A DNA stretch of 64,000 nucleotides from Bosea sp. NBC_00550. Lineage in GTDB: Bacteria > Pseudomonadota > Alphaproteobacteria > Rhizobiales > Beijerinckiaceae. The notes below the pieces were generated by a model. That model did not search any database. It saw nothing but the letters and a program-made list of their open reading frames with translations, and was not told the origin of the DNA. The stretch lies in NCBI RefSeq assembly GCF_026020075.1, contig NZ_CP102773.1, forward strand, positions 186,001-250,000, written 5' to 3'. The translations under genes and the position numbers were made by a program. Shown here piece after piece: positions 17,573 through 26,967 of the stretch (within the stretch, counting starts at the first letter, position 1; each line of letters begins with the position of its first letter).

Positions 17573-17688
17573 GGCTACAGGCGCCGTCCTTGTGCGCCAA
17601 CTGCTGACGTTGGAGTGCCGCATGAAACCAGACGTTCGCAGGCAGGACTTTCTCTTTGCAAATGCGCGACCTCACCCGCTGATTGCCC

Positions 17689-17924
17689 TCACGGACGCTC
17701 CGCATGGATTTCCGCCATCCGAGCCCGCAAGCGCGGCACAGTCCAGTCCAGGAAACACCTCACCTTCAGCGGCAGCAGTTCAGCCGCAGGATAGACAAGG
17801 CTAACCGGCAGCGGCTCCGGCGCAAAATCCGTAAGGACGACCTCCAGTCGGCCAGACCTTAATTCTTCCTCTACCTGATAGGATAACACGCGGATAATCC
17901 CGAGATCGGCGCCCGTCCCGGCTC
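17689..17924 (-). pseudogene. LysR-family regulator, C-terminal fragment
   Basis: Reads DLGIIRVLSYQVEEELRSGR, then LPVSLVYPAAELLPLKVRCF, which is the last ~75 residues of a LysR effector domain. The rest of the gene is absent. Its upstream edge joins directly to an RND-pump fragment at about 17925, a recombination or deletion junction. Confidence 0.7.
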
Positions 17925-18632
17925 ATCAGGGAGAAGTCGGCGAGACGCGTCGGATCGAGCCGTTCGGCGCCTGCGCTGCGGGCGATGACCGGCACGTTGC
18001 GGATGTCTTCCCGGACCTGCGTGACAGGAACGCCGCTCAGCAGGAACTGGAGCTGCTGGCCGACCTGCGCCGACGACAGCCCAATCAAATTGAGGCGGTC
18101 CTGGTCCGGCACGAAGCGAGGGACCGGTGTGCGGTTGCCCCAGTCGCTTGCCTGACATCGAGGATGCCGCGCATGACCTGCATGGCATGTCCGGAGATTT
18201 TGTAGAGCTCAGCCGGGTCGGGACCGACGATGCGGAACTCGACCGGGAACACCGAGGGAGGCCCGAAGACAAATTGTGTGGCGCGTACATAGGCCTCGGG
18301 CGCGAACCCGTTCGCAATCTCCTCTCGCTGCCGAAGCTTGGGCTCTTCACGCGCATGAGCATCCGGCGTCAGCACGACGATCTTGGCGAAGGCCGGATCG
18401 GGGAGTTCCAGCGACAGCGCGAGGAAGAAGCGCTGCGCGCCCTGGCCGACATAGCTGGTGAGGATCTTGGCTTCCGGCTGCCGTTCGAGCCAGCGCTCGA
18501 CCTTTTGGACCGCAGCGGCGGTGGTCTCGATGCTGCTGCCTTCCGGCAGGCGGATTTCGACGAGTACCTCGGGCCGGTCGGAGGTGGGAAAGAACTGCTG
18601 CTTCAGCCCGCCCATGCCGACGCCAACGCGCC
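17925..18632 (-). pseudogene. RND efflux permease, internal fragment with frameshift
   Basis: Minus-strand sequence from about 18632 reads GGLKQQFFPTSDRPEVLVEI, RLPEGSSIETTAAAVQKVER and ASYVGQGAQ-like blocks of the large periplasmic loop of AcrB-type pumps, to MQVMRGILDVRQ. It then shifts frame near 18150 and continues FVPDQDRLNLIGLSSAQVGQ to LADFSLMSRDGR. Both transmembrane halves are missing. It is about 235 codons of an expected ~1040. Confidence 0.75.
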
Positions 18633-18919
18633 GAAGGATGCCCGTTCGTCGCGCTTGCGTCCGACGCGGCCCGGCAGGGCCCGGAGGTGAAGGCCGAGTT
18701 CGAAGCCGGCATCCGCGCGAAACTCCACATAATCGCAAGCCTGTCCGCGGAAGAAGGTCGCGACACTCTTCTGGCGAAGGTGTCGATGATGGTCGGAGCC
18801 GTCCTGCTGTCGCGAACGGTCAATGACGAGACGCTGGCGCGCCAGATCCTGAACGCAGCCGGCTCCCAGATCGCCGGCGGTGCGAGCACAACCAACGGCG
18901 AGCTGGAGCGCGTGCAGTG
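18633..18919 (+). pseudogene. TetR-family regulator, C-terminal fragment
   Basis: Reads GCPFVALASDAARQGPEVKA, then AKVSMMVGAVLLSRTVNDET, the C-terminal ligand-binding part of TetR-type repressors. The DNA-binding half is missing, cut at the junction with the RND fragment. It ends just before the following MFS remnant and was probably that transporter's divergent or co-directional repressor. Confidence 0.65.
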
Positions 18920-19788
18920 AGTGCTGCGGAAACTGCCCTAGACGGACCGCCGCAGGCTTCCCAAGCTGGCCTCGATCCACTTCGATCCGACCTCCACGAA
19001 GTGAGGAGCCCGATCGTCCTGATTCTCGCGGGTCTCGTTGCCCTCGGCACGCTGGCGACCAACATTATTCTCCCGGCTTTTCCCCGCATGGCTGCTGAAA
19101 TGAGCCTGACGAGCACCCAGCTCGGAATCCTCCTCAGCAAACGCACCCCGTCGAAGCAAGGAGCACGCTCGCGCTCGGCAGCGTGTCTGCAACCTATCGA
19201 TCCCTCTTGGGCGACGGTCGCTTCCTGCTGCCGGCGATCTCGGTCAGCATGGTCCTCGGCGGGTTGTTCAGCTTCTTTGCCGCGGCGCCCGGTGTCCTGA
19301 TGGGCCAGTTTGGGCTCACCGCGTTTCAAATGGGTCAGTCCTTCGCTGCGACTGTACTGAGGCTCATGGCGCCTCGACCGGCACGGCGCCATGGCGACAG
19401 AACCGGCGGCTTCGCGGAGCTGATCATCTTCGCCACGGGCTCGCTGGCGATGGTCGCGGTGGCGTCTCAGCCGACCTATGCGACATTCACCGCGGCAATT
19501 TCGATCGTCCTCTTCGGCATGGGGCTCATCAGTCCGCTTGGCACGGCGATCGCGCTGCAGCCGTTTGGTCGTCAGGCCGGATCGGCCTCTGCCCTGCTCG
19601 GCTTCCTACAGATGGGCAGCGCCGCCATCGGATCGACGCTGGCGAGCGCGATGCCGTTCTCGCCATCGGCCTCGCTTGCAATCGTGATGACGGCGGCCTC
19701 GGTCGTCGCGCTCGCTGCCTTCCCTTCCATCGCGACCGTCCGCGACGCGAAAAGCAGCCTTCTGCCATCATCGAAGCGCAGGTCTTGA
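18917..19788 (+). pseudogene. MFS (Bcr/CflA-type) exporter with internal deletion and frameshift
   Basis: The GTG at 18917 opens a frame with the first membrane segment (VLILAGLVALGTLATNIILP, AFPRMAAEMSLTSTQLGILL). The frame is lost at about 19135. From 19165 another frame (LALGSVSATYRSLLGDGRFL to the stop at 19786-19788) provides the C-terminal half: VLGGLFSFFAAAPGVLMGQF and GLISPLGTAIALQPFGRQAG. Roughly segments 2-5 are missing, so no functional transporter can be made. Confidence 0.75.
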
Positions 19789-19791
19789 ACG

Positions 19792-21065
19792 ATGCGTAGG
19801 ATAGTTGTCACGGGAATGGGAGCCGTCACGCCGCTCGGCTCCGGCGTCGGCCGCTCCTGGGAGCGCTTGCTCGCCGGCCACTCTGGCTTGCGCCGGCTCT
19901 CGGACGAGGTCGTTCGCGATTTGCAGGCGAAGGTTGGAGGGGTCGTTCCCTCGATCGAAGAAGATCCCGAGGGCGGTTTCGAGCCGGCTCGCGTCCTCGC
20001 GCCGAAGGACCAGCGCAAGGTCGACCGCTTTATCTTGCTCGCCATGGCAGCCGCCGACGAGGCGATCGCTCAGGCCGGCTGGAATCCGGAGGATGAGCGG
20101 CAGCGGTGCCGCACGGCCACCATAATCGCCTCCGGCATCGGCGGGTTTCCTGCGATCACCGAGGCGGTTCGCACCGTCGATACGCGTGGGGTGCGTCGTC
20201 TTTCGCGATTCACGGTGCCGTCCTTCCTCGTCAATCTCGCCGCCGGCCAGGTCTCGATCCGCCATGGCTTCAAGGGCCCGTTGGGCGCGCCGGTGACGGC
20301 CTGCGCGGCTGGTATCCAGGCGATCGGCGACGCGGGCCGCCTGATCCGTGCCGGCGAGGCCGACATTGCGGTCTGCGGGGGAACTGAGGCTTGCATCAAT
20401 ATCGTCAGCCTCGGCGGCTTCGTCGCAGCCCGCTCCCTCTCGACCGGCTTCAACGACCGGCTGGGTGAGGCCTCCCGGCCGTTCGATTCGAGACGCGACG
20501 GGTTCGTCATGGGCGAAGGCGCGGGAATGCTCGTCGTCGAAGCACTCGATCACGCGCTGGACGGTGGAGCGACGCCCATTGCTGAACTCGTCGGCTACGG
20601 CACGACGGCCGACGCCCATCATATCACCTCCGGCCCCGAGGATGGCAGTGGAGCACGCCGCGCGATGGAGATTGCGATCGCGCAGGCTGGGATCGTGCCG
20701 GCGGACATCCGACATCTCAACGCCCATGCGACATCGACGCCGGTAGGCGATCTCGGCGAGATCGCTGCGATCAAGACATTGTTCGGCGAGTATCCCGAGC
20801 TTTGTGTGAGCGCGACCAAATCCGCGACTGGCCACCTGCTCGGCGCCGCCGGCGGATTGGGCGCGATCTTGCTATCCTGTCGCTCCGCGATCAGATCGCG
20901 CCACCTACGCTCAATCTCGAAGACCCGGATCCGAAGAGTGCGGGGATCGACCTGGTGGCCCAACATGCGCGTCCCGCCGCCATGGAATTCGCGATGGCGA
21001 ACGGTTTTGGCTTCGGCGGAGTCAACGGCAGCCTGCTGTTACGGCGATGGAACGGCGACGGTTGA
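19792..21065 (+). pseudogene. fabF: 3-oxoacyl-ACP synthase II (FabF-like), single-base frameshift
   Basis: It starts MRRIVVTGMGAVTPLGSGVG with all three catalytic residues: Cys in VTACAAGIQ, His in NAHATSTPVGD, and His in SATGHLLGAAG preceded by Lys in ATKSATG. Near 20877 the frame is lost. One frame over, the protein continues RDQIAPPTLNLEDPDPKSAG and NGFGFGGVNGSLLLRRW to a stop at 21063-21065. One restored base gives 425 codons, the normal FabF length. It is either a recent mutation or a sequencing error. As written, the product would have an unrelated tail to 21171. It is probably a secondary fabF, since it lies among decayed genes. Confidence 0.85.
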
Positions 21066-21250
21066 AGGTCGCATGATCGCGGCTTCGCCAGCAAGACGAG
21101 ACCCACGCGGCAGCGCTGCAATGTTGCCGCGCGAAGCGCGTCGAACGGACGTTCCGATAGTGCCGGAATAACGGTCTGAGAGCTCCTGTCGATGAGGTCG
21201 CACGCGGACATTCGAGCACGCCGCTCAGCGGTGTCGACTTGGTAGCGATT

Positions 21251-22144
21251 TCACTCCCGGTGCCTCAGCGCCTCGACGACCACCTTGAAGGCCGGGAGGT
21301 TCTGCCGGCGGCTCGGGTAATAGAGGAAGTAGCCGTCGAAGTGGGGCGACCAGTCGTCGAGCACCTGTACCAGAGCCCCGGATGCCATCTCTCGCTCGAC
21401 GATGTCGTTTGGGACGTAGGCGATGCCGAAGCCGCTCACGGCCGCATCGATCATCGCGTAGGAGTTATTGAAGGTGAGCTGACCACCCACCCGCACTCGC
21501 AGTTCCTGCCCGTCCTTCTCGAACTCCCAGGCATATAGTCCGCCCGCGCTCTCGTGGCGCATGTTGATGCAGGCGTGCCCGACGAGATCCTTCGGATGGC
21601 GCGGCGTGCCGCGGGCGGCGAGATAGGCCGGCGAGGCGACCGCGACGAGGCGCCAGTCAGGCCCGATCCGGACCGCGATCATATCCTTCTCGACGCTCTC
21701 GCCCAAACGAACGCCGGCGTCGAAGCCTTCCTCGACGATGTTGCGGAACGTGCTGTCGAGGATCAGCTCGACGGTGACGTCGGGATAGTCCTGCAGGACG
21801 GGCTTGAGCTTCGGCCAGACGACGCGATCCAGGGCGTGATCCGATAGCGTCAGCCTGATCGAGCCGGAGGGCTTGTCGCGAAACGCGGACAGCGCGACGA
21901 TCTCGTCGTCGATCTCCATCAGGCGTGGCGCGATCGTCTGCAAGAGCCGCTCGCCCGCCTCGGTCAGCGCCACATTGCGCGTTGTCCGCGTCAATAGCCG
22001 GATGCCAATTTGTGCTTCGAGCTGCTTGATGGAGTGGCTGAGCGTTGACTGGGCCACGCCGAGCCGGGCAGCAGCGCGCGTAAAGCTGCGCTCCTCCGCC
22101 ACGAGCTGGAACCATCGAAGCCTGTTCAGGTCGCCGATCGACAT
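21251..22144 (-). CDS. LysR-family transcriptional regulator
   Basis: 297 residues. The N-terminal helix-turn-helix (LRWFQLVAEERSFTRAAARL, QSTLSHSIKQLEAQIG) is followed by a full effector domain (VELILDSTFRNIVEEGFDAG, VRLGESVEKDMIAVRIGPDW). It belongs to the subgroup that includes many regulators of divergent MFS exporters and reductases. The MFS gene begins 122 bp away on the other strand, so it likely controls that gene and the hydrolase after it. Confidence 0.9.
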   Translation of the reverse strand: MSIGDLNRLRWFQLVAEERSFTRAAARLGVAQSTLSHSIKQLEAQIGIRLLTRTTRNVALTEAGERLLQTIAPRLMEIDDEIVALSAFRDKPSGSIRLTLSDHALDRVVWPKLKPVLQDYPDVTVELILDSTFRNIVEEGFDAGVRLGESVEKDMIAVRIGPDWRLVAVASPAYLAARGTPRHPKDLVGHACINMRHESAGGLYAWEFEKDGQELRVRVGGQLTFNNSYAMIDAAVSGFGIAYVPNDIVEREMASGALVQVLDDWSPHFDGYFLYYPSRRQNLPAFKVVVEALRHRE

Positions 22145-22266
22145 AAGGGTCCCTCACGCACGAATCTATTATTCGACCTGTTCGATCAGTTTAATCTGTT
22201 TGCGACGGCTAATAGAAGGATACCGGAACTGCTAGATCGTTTCCATCGATACGGGAGGCGCTTGCG

Positions 22267-23451
22267 ATGGCAGCCGTTACGACCATGAACGAGGGCAGGC
22301 CCACCGCCGCCTGGGGTGCCGTCCTATCGATGGCGCTTTGCGTCGCGATGCTCATCGCCTCGGAGTTTATGCCGGTCAGCCTGCTTACGCCGATGGCGGC
22401 CGGGTTGAACGCGACCGAGGGCCAGACCGGGCAGGCGATCTCGGTGAGCGGGCTTTTCGCGATTGCTGCGAGCATGCTCGTCACGACCGTGGCCGGTCGG
22501 CTCGATCGCAAATGGGTGCTGGTTGCGATGACGGCGCTCATGCTGCTGTCGCTCGTTCTGGTCGCGGCCGCTCCGAACTTCGCCATGCTGATGCTGGGCC
22601 GCGCGCTGCTGGGCATCTGCATCGGCGGCTTCTGGGCGCTGGCCACGGCCGTCATCATGCGGCTGGTCCCCGCCGCCGACATGCCGCGGGCGCTGGCTCT
22701 CATGTATGGCGGCCAAGCGATCGCGGCCGCCTTCGCCGCACCGATCGGCAGCTATTTCGGCGGCCTGCTCGGCTGGCGCGCCGTCTTCTGGATGCTGGTC
22801 CCGATCGTCGCCGTCAATCTCGCCTGGCACGTGGTCTCGCTGCCTTCTCTCCCCGCCCGCGGCCGGCAGGACTTCCGCGGCATGATTGGCTTGCTTGCGC
22901 GACCACATTTCCGGCTCGGCCTCATCGCCGCCATGCTGTCCTGGGGCTCGGCTTTCACCATGTTCACCTATCTGCGCCCCTTCCTGGAGCAGGTCACCGG
23001 CGCCGACGTCGCCGTCCTCTCCATGCTGCTGCTCCTGCTGGGTTGCGCCGGATTCGCCGGCACCTGGGGGGCCGGTCGGTTCTTTACCGGCAGCATCGCG
23101 CCCTGGCTCAGGCTTCCCGCCCTCGTCATGGGCGGATGCACGCTCGGCCTGCTGCTATTGGGCAGTTCGGTCGTCGCTGCGGGCATGTTCCTGGCGATCT
23201 GGGGGGCGATGAACACCGCGATGTCGGTGATCTGGATGACCTGGATGTCCCGGACCGTCGACGATGCCCCGGAAGCCGCCGGCAGCCTGATGGTGGCCGC
23301 GATCCAGGCCTCGATCCTGCTGGGCGCGGTCCTCGGGGGCATCCTGCTCGACAGTCTTTCGATCGCCGCGACCTTCGCAGGAAGCGTCGCACTCGCTGCC
23401 GTGGCCGTCCTGCTGATCGGCGGCGGCCGATCCCTTCTCAAGCCGAACTGA
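22267..23451 (+). CDS. MFS transporter (DHA1/AraJ-type)
   Basis: 394 residues with 12 hydrophobic segments. The loop 2-3 motif reads GRLDRKWVLVA, and segment 4-5 reads GRALLGICIGGFWALATAVI, MRLVPAADMPRALALMYGGQ, as in sugar-efflux and drug-efflux DHA1 members. It is a likely proton-driven exporter in the inner membrane. It is divergent from a LysR gene and 23 bp before an alpha/beta hydrolase gene, suggesting a shared operon. The substrate is unknown. Confidence 0.9.
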   Translation: MAAVTTMNEGRPTAAWGAVLSMALCVAMLIASEFMPVSLLTPMAAGLNATEGQTGQAISVSGLFAIAASMLVTTVAGRLDRKWVLVAMTALMLLSLVLVAAAPNFAMLMLGRALLGICIGGFWALATAVIMRLVPAADMPRALALMYGGQAIAAAFAAPIGSYFGGLLGWRAVFWMLVPIVAVNLAWHVVSLPSLPARGRQDFRGMIGLLARPHFRLGLIAAMLSWGSAFTMFTYLRPFLEQVTGADVAVLSMLLLLLGCAGFAGTWGAGRFFTGSIAPWLRLPALVMGGCTLGLLLLGSSVVAAGMFLAIWGAMNTAMSVIWMTWMSRTVDDAPEAAGSLMVAAIQASILLGAVLGGILLDSLSIAATFAGSVALAAVAVLLIGGGRSLLKPN

Positions 23452-23474
23452 CCTCAACCGCAAGGGAGCATGCC

Positions 23475-24572
23475 ATGACCCACGAACACACAGCATCCCG
23501 GAATGATCGATCTGCTCGACTGGACCGTCGCGGCCTCATGAAGCTGACGGGCGTGGGCGTGGCGATCGCCGCCGCCGCCTCACTCCGCCCGAACGCCGAG
23601 GCGCAGACACAGGCCCCCTCGGCCAGCTGGGACAAGACCTTTCCTCGCAGCGAGAAGGTCGACCACCGCAAGATGACCTTCAAGAACCGCTACGGCTTCA
23701 CCCTCTCGGGCGACTTCTACCTGCCCAAGGCTCGCGGCGATGGATGGCTTGCGGCGATCGCGGTCGGCGGACCCTTCGGCGCGGTGAAGGAGCAGTCGTC
23801 GGGTCTCTATGCCCAGACCATGGCCGAGCGCGGCTTCGCTACGCTGGCCTTCGACGGGTCGTTCACGGGCGAGAGTACCGGCGAGCCGCGCAACGTCGCG
23901 TCGCCGGACATCAACACTGAGGACTTCAGCGCGGCCGTGGACTTCCTCGGCCTGCAGCCGATGGTGGACCGCGAGCGCATTGGCGTCATCGGCATCTGCG
24001 GCTGGGGCGGGATGGCGTTGAACGCCGTCGCGGTCGACAAGCGGGTCAAGGCCGTGGTCGCGAGCACGATGTACGACATGACCCGCGTCATGTCGAAAGG
24101 GTACAACGACAGCGTGACGCTCGAACAGCGGGCGAAGACGCTGGAACAGCTCAGCCGGCAGCGCTGGGAGGACGCGGCCAAGGGCACGCCGGCCTACCAG
24201 CCGCCCTATAACGATCGCAAGGGCGGCGAAGCGCAGTTCATGATCGACTACCACGACTATTATCGCACCCCGCGGGGCTATCACCCGCGGGCGGTGAACT
24301 CCGGCAACTCCTGGACCCAGACCACGCCGCTGTCTTTCATGAACATGCCGATTCTCACCTACATCAAGGAGATCGCGCCGCGACCCGTCCTGTTCGTCCA
24401 CGGCGAGAAGGCGCATTCCAGGTACTTCGCCGAGACCGCCTATGCGGCCGCGGCAGAGCCGAAGGAGCTCATGATCATCCCCGGCGCCAGCCACGTCGAC
24501 CTCTACGACAAGCCGGACGCGATCCCGTTCGACAAGCTGGCGAGCTTCTTCGACCGGCATCTCGTCGCCTGA
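23475..24572 (+). CDS. Tat-exported alpha/beta hydrolase (dienelactone-hydrolase-like, Cys nucleophile)
   Basis: 365 residues from the ATG at 23475. The longer open frame upstream is only the shadow of the MFS gene. A twin-arginine leader (LDRRGLMKLTGVGVAIAAAA) covers residues 16-45. In the hydrolase fold the nucleophile elbow reads GVIGICGWGG, with Cys175 instead of the usual Ser, as in dienelactone hydrolases. The late His lies in IPGASHVDLYD. It probably acts in the periplasm on an ester or lactone. A 12-bp hairpin follows at 24589-24629. The substrate is unknown. Confidence 0.88.
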   Translation: MTHEHTASRNDRSARLDRRGLMKLTGVGVAIAAAASLRPNAEAQTQAPSASWDKTFPRSEKVDHRKMTFKNRYGFTLSGDFYLPKARGDGWLAAIAVGGPFGAVKEQSSGLYAQTMAERGFATLAFDGSFTGESTGEPRNVASPDINTEDFSAAVDFLGLQPMVDRERIGVIGICGWGGMALNAVAVDKRVKAVVASTMYDMTRVMSKGYNDSVTLEQRAKTLEQLSRQRWEDAAKGTPAYQPPYNDRKGGEAQFMIDYHDYYRTPRGYHPRAVNSGNSWTQTTPLSFMNMPILTYIKEIAPRPVLFVHGEKAHSRYFAETAYAAAAEPKELMIIPGASHVDLYDKPDAIPFDKLASFFDRHLVA

Positions 24573-24588
24573 TTGCGACCCGACACGA

Positions 24589-24629
24589 AGCGTTCGGGCC
24601 GCCTGCCCTCCGACGTCGGCCCGAACGCT
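24589..24629 (+). terminator. Hairpin after the hydrolase gene
   Basis: Perfect 12-bp stem AGCGTTCGGGCC (24589-24600) with GGCCCGAACGCT (24618-24629) around a 17-base loop, starting 16 bp after the stop. There is no T-tract, so termination strength is uncertain. Confidence 0.55.
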
Positions 24630-24699
24630 CGCGGGGCCGAGCCCCGCCCCTGGACCCGGCGGGCATCGGGGGACGACAATCATTGGGGAGCACCGGACA

Positions 24700-25113
24700 A
24701 TGCCGCTCAGGACCATTGCGATCGCCAGCGCGATATTCCTAGGAACGATCGGAGCAGCCATGGCTCAGGAACGCATCAAGATCTCGTCGGAGTGGGGGGC
24801 CGTGACCGCCGTGCTCGCGGACAACGCCGCATCCAAAGCACTGCTTGGCATGCTGCCCCTGATCATCCCCATGACGGACCATCTTCGGCAGGAGAAAACG
24901 GGAAGCCTTCCGTCTGGCCTGCCACCCGCAGCGCGGCAGCGGGCTTTCAAGAACGGCACGATCGGACTTTGGGGCCCCGACCATTTCGTCGTGTACTACC
25001 GCGACGGTCAGGTCCCGCAGCCGGGCATCGTTATCCTCGGCGAGGTGACGGGCGGCGCCTCGCTCTTCGATCGAGAGGGACCAGTTTCGGTCCGGGTTGA
25101 GCGCGCGGATTAA
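24700..25113 (+). CDS. Secreted cyclophilin-like fold protein
   Basis: 137 residues with a cleavable leader (residues 1-23, GAAMAQ). The mature part (VTAVLADNAASKALLGMLPL, then IPMTDHLRQEK, GTIGLWGPDHFVVYYRDGQV and PQPGIVILGEVTGGASLF) matches the small cyclophilin-like fold family often found beside alpha/beta hydrolases and LysR regulators. Prolyl isomerase active-site residues are not evident, and the family's biochemical role is not established. It lies 127 bp after the hydrolase gene and follows the hairpin, so it may have its own promoter. Confidence 0.75.
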   Translation: MPLRTIAIASAIFLGTIGAAMAQERIKISSEWGAVTAVLADNAASKALLGMLPLIIPMTDHLRQEKTGSLPSGLPPAARQRAFKNGTIGLWGPDHFVVYYRDGQVPQPGIVILGEVTGGASLFDREGPVSVRVERAD

Positions 25114-25182
25114 CGGCAACTCGCTGCGGCTGGTTACAACCAAGCTTCAGCTGCCTCCTCCCAGTCAGCCTTGCGCCGATGT

Positions 25183-26706
25183 CGTTGAAAAAGTCGTCGT
25201 TGCTGCGGGTGTGAAGTCCTGATTCAGTCGTCTTGGGCGGAGGGCGGCGCGATGATGGGTGAACGGCGGGTGGCGCAGGAGGCGCTGTTCTACGAGTTCA
25301 GTCTTGAGCGTCACGTGCCGGACGATCATTGGGTGCGGTCGATAGACCGGTTCGTCGATCTTTCCGAGATCCGCGCACATCTGCGGCCGTTCTACAGCGA
25401 GATGGGTCGGCCCTCGATCGATCCGGAGCTGATGATCCGGATGCTGCTCATCGGCTATTGCTTCGGCATCCGTTCCGAGCGGCGCCTGTGCGAGGAGGTG
25501 CACCTGAACCTCGCCTATCGCTGGTTCTGCCGGCTCGGGCTTGAGGGCGACGTTCCCGATCACTCGACCTTCTCGAAGAACCGGCATGGCCGCTTCCGCG
25601 AGAGCGATCTTCTGCGTGAGCTGTTCGAGACGACCGTCCGGCGTTGCATCGAAGAAGGGCTCGTGGGCGGAGAAGGCTTCGCGGTCGATGCCAGCCTGAT
25701 CAAGGCCGATGCGAACAAGCAACGTTCCGCGGACGCCTCAGAGCTGGTCGACTGGCACGATCTCGCCCGGACGCGTCGCTCGGTGCGCGAATATCTCGAT
25801 ACGCTCGATGAGGCCGCCTGGGGCGCGGCGAGCGAGGCGAAGCCGAAGTTCGTGTCGCGCGCCGATCCGGCCGCGCAATGGACCGGCGCTTTGAAGGGGC
25901 ATGCCTTCTTCGCCTACGCCACCAACTACCTGATCGACCTCGACCACGCCGTCATCGTCGATGTCGAGGCCAGCCGCGCCATCCGGCAGGCCGAAGTCGG
26001 CTCGGCCCGGACCATGCTCGACCGAACGCAGGAGCGTTTTGGCCTCTGGCCGGCCAGGCTAGCCGCCGACAGCGCCTATGGCTCGGCCGAGAACCTCGCC
26101 TGGCTGGTGCATAAGCGCGGGATCGAGCCGCATATCCCGGTCTTCGACAAATCCCAGCGCAGCGACGGCACCTTCAGCCGCTCCGACTTCGCCTATGACC
26201 ACGCGCGCGATCGCTACACCTGCCCGGGCGGGAAGGAGTTGAGGCCGCGCCAGAAGGCCTATCGAACCGAGCGGCCGCTCGTCGATGACGAGGGCATGAT
26301 GCGTTACCGCGCCAGCAAGTTCGACTGCGACGCCTGCTCGCTGAAGCCGCAGTGCTCACCCAACATGCCCGCTCGCAAGATCCTGCGCTCGATCCATGAG
26401 GGCGCCCGCGACATGGCCAGGGACATCGCCGAGACCGACGCCTATGTCACCTCGCGGCGCGAACGGAAAAAGGTCGAGATGCTGTTTGCTCACCTCAAGC
26501 GCATCTTGCGGCTCGACCGGTTGCGACTGCGCGGACCGAATGGCGCCAGAGACGAGTTCCACCTCGCCGCAGCAGCCCAGAACCTCAGGAAGCTCGCCAA
26601 ACTCAAGCCAAACGGGCCGCAGGTCAGGCCTGCCTGACCAAGCGAAGCCCTACTCTGCTAAATCCGCTCCCCGCCAGCGCCGATCTCAGGGCCGACTTTT
26701 TCAACG
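25183..26706 (+). mobile_element. IS1182-family insertion sequence, apparently complete
   Basis: A 14-bp perfect terminal inverted repeat, CGTTGAAAAAGTCG at 25183-25196 and its complement at 26693-26706, brackets one transposase gene. Imperfect matches extend into the flanks. The element is about 1.5 kb, normal for the family. I saw no clear target duplication. It separates the cyclophilin-like gene from the haloperoxidase locus. Confidence 0.85.
25252..26637 (+). CDS. IS1182-family transposase
   Basis: 461 residues, full length. The N-terminal part is MMGERRVAQEALFYEFSLER, RPSIDPELMIRMLLIGYCFG. The DDE catalytic core contains VGGEGFAVDASLIKADANKQ (first Asp) and LAADSAYGSAENLAWLVHKR (second Asp). 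A zinc-binding-like cysteine cluster is CDACSLKPQC, and the C-terminal Glu region is RRERKKVEMLFAHLKRILRL. It catalyses transposition of the surrounding element. No lesion is visible, so it may be active. Confidence 0.93.
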   Translation: MMGERRVAQEALFYEFSLERHVPDDHWVRSIDRFVDLSEIRAHLRPFYSEMGRPSIDPELMIRMLLIGYCFGIRSERRLCEEVHLNLAYRWFCRLGLEGDVPDHSTFSKNRHGRFRESDLLRELFETTVRRCIEEGLVGGEGFAVDASLIKADANKQRSADASELVDWHDLARTRRSVREYLDTLDEAAWGAASEAKPKFVSRADPAAQWTGALKGHAFFAYATNYLIDLDHAVIVDVEASRAIRQAEVGSARTMLDRTQERFGLWPARLAADSAYGSAENLAWLVHKRGIEPHIPVFDKSQRSDGTFSRSDFAYDHARDRYTCPGGKELRPRQKAYRTERPLVDDEGMMRYRASKFDCDACSLKPQCSPNMPARKILRSIHEGARDMARDIAETDAYVTSRRERKKVEMLFAHLKRILRLDRLRLRGPNGARDEFHLAAAAQNLRKLAKLKPNGPQVRPA

Positions 26707-26967
26707 GTATCCGCCACTTCCGGACGTTCGTGCCTTGCCAAGAAGCGGACATACAACAGGGTACAACAAGGGGGGTACCGCGACTGATTTCACGACGGCT
26801 GCAATGCGCGTGCGCCTTGGCACCGATGCTAGGCGCATCAGTAGAGGCAGCCGTTTTCATCAGCGAGGGAAGATGGAGCGAGCTCCTCAAAACTGAGGTA
26901 CGAGCGCTATCACGTCTGGACCAGCGCGCTTAGCCGGATGGCTGGTTGGTATGGATTACAGTGGAGC
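26707..26967. other. Non-coding stretch between IS1182 and the LuxR-type gene
   Basis: About 260 bp with no gene that I can support. It is the 3' flank of the minus-strand regulator. Confidence 0.4.

Noticed and set aside
22338..23474. Long N-terminal extension (about 380 codons) of the alpha/beta hydrolase
   Set aside because: It lies in another frame of the MFS gene and is Arg/Ala-rich without domains. The real start at 23475 begins a twin-arginine leader.
23580..24761. 393-codon open frame on the minus strand
   Set aside because: Antisense shadow of the alpha/beta hydrolase, which has a leader, nucleophile and His motif; this frame has none.
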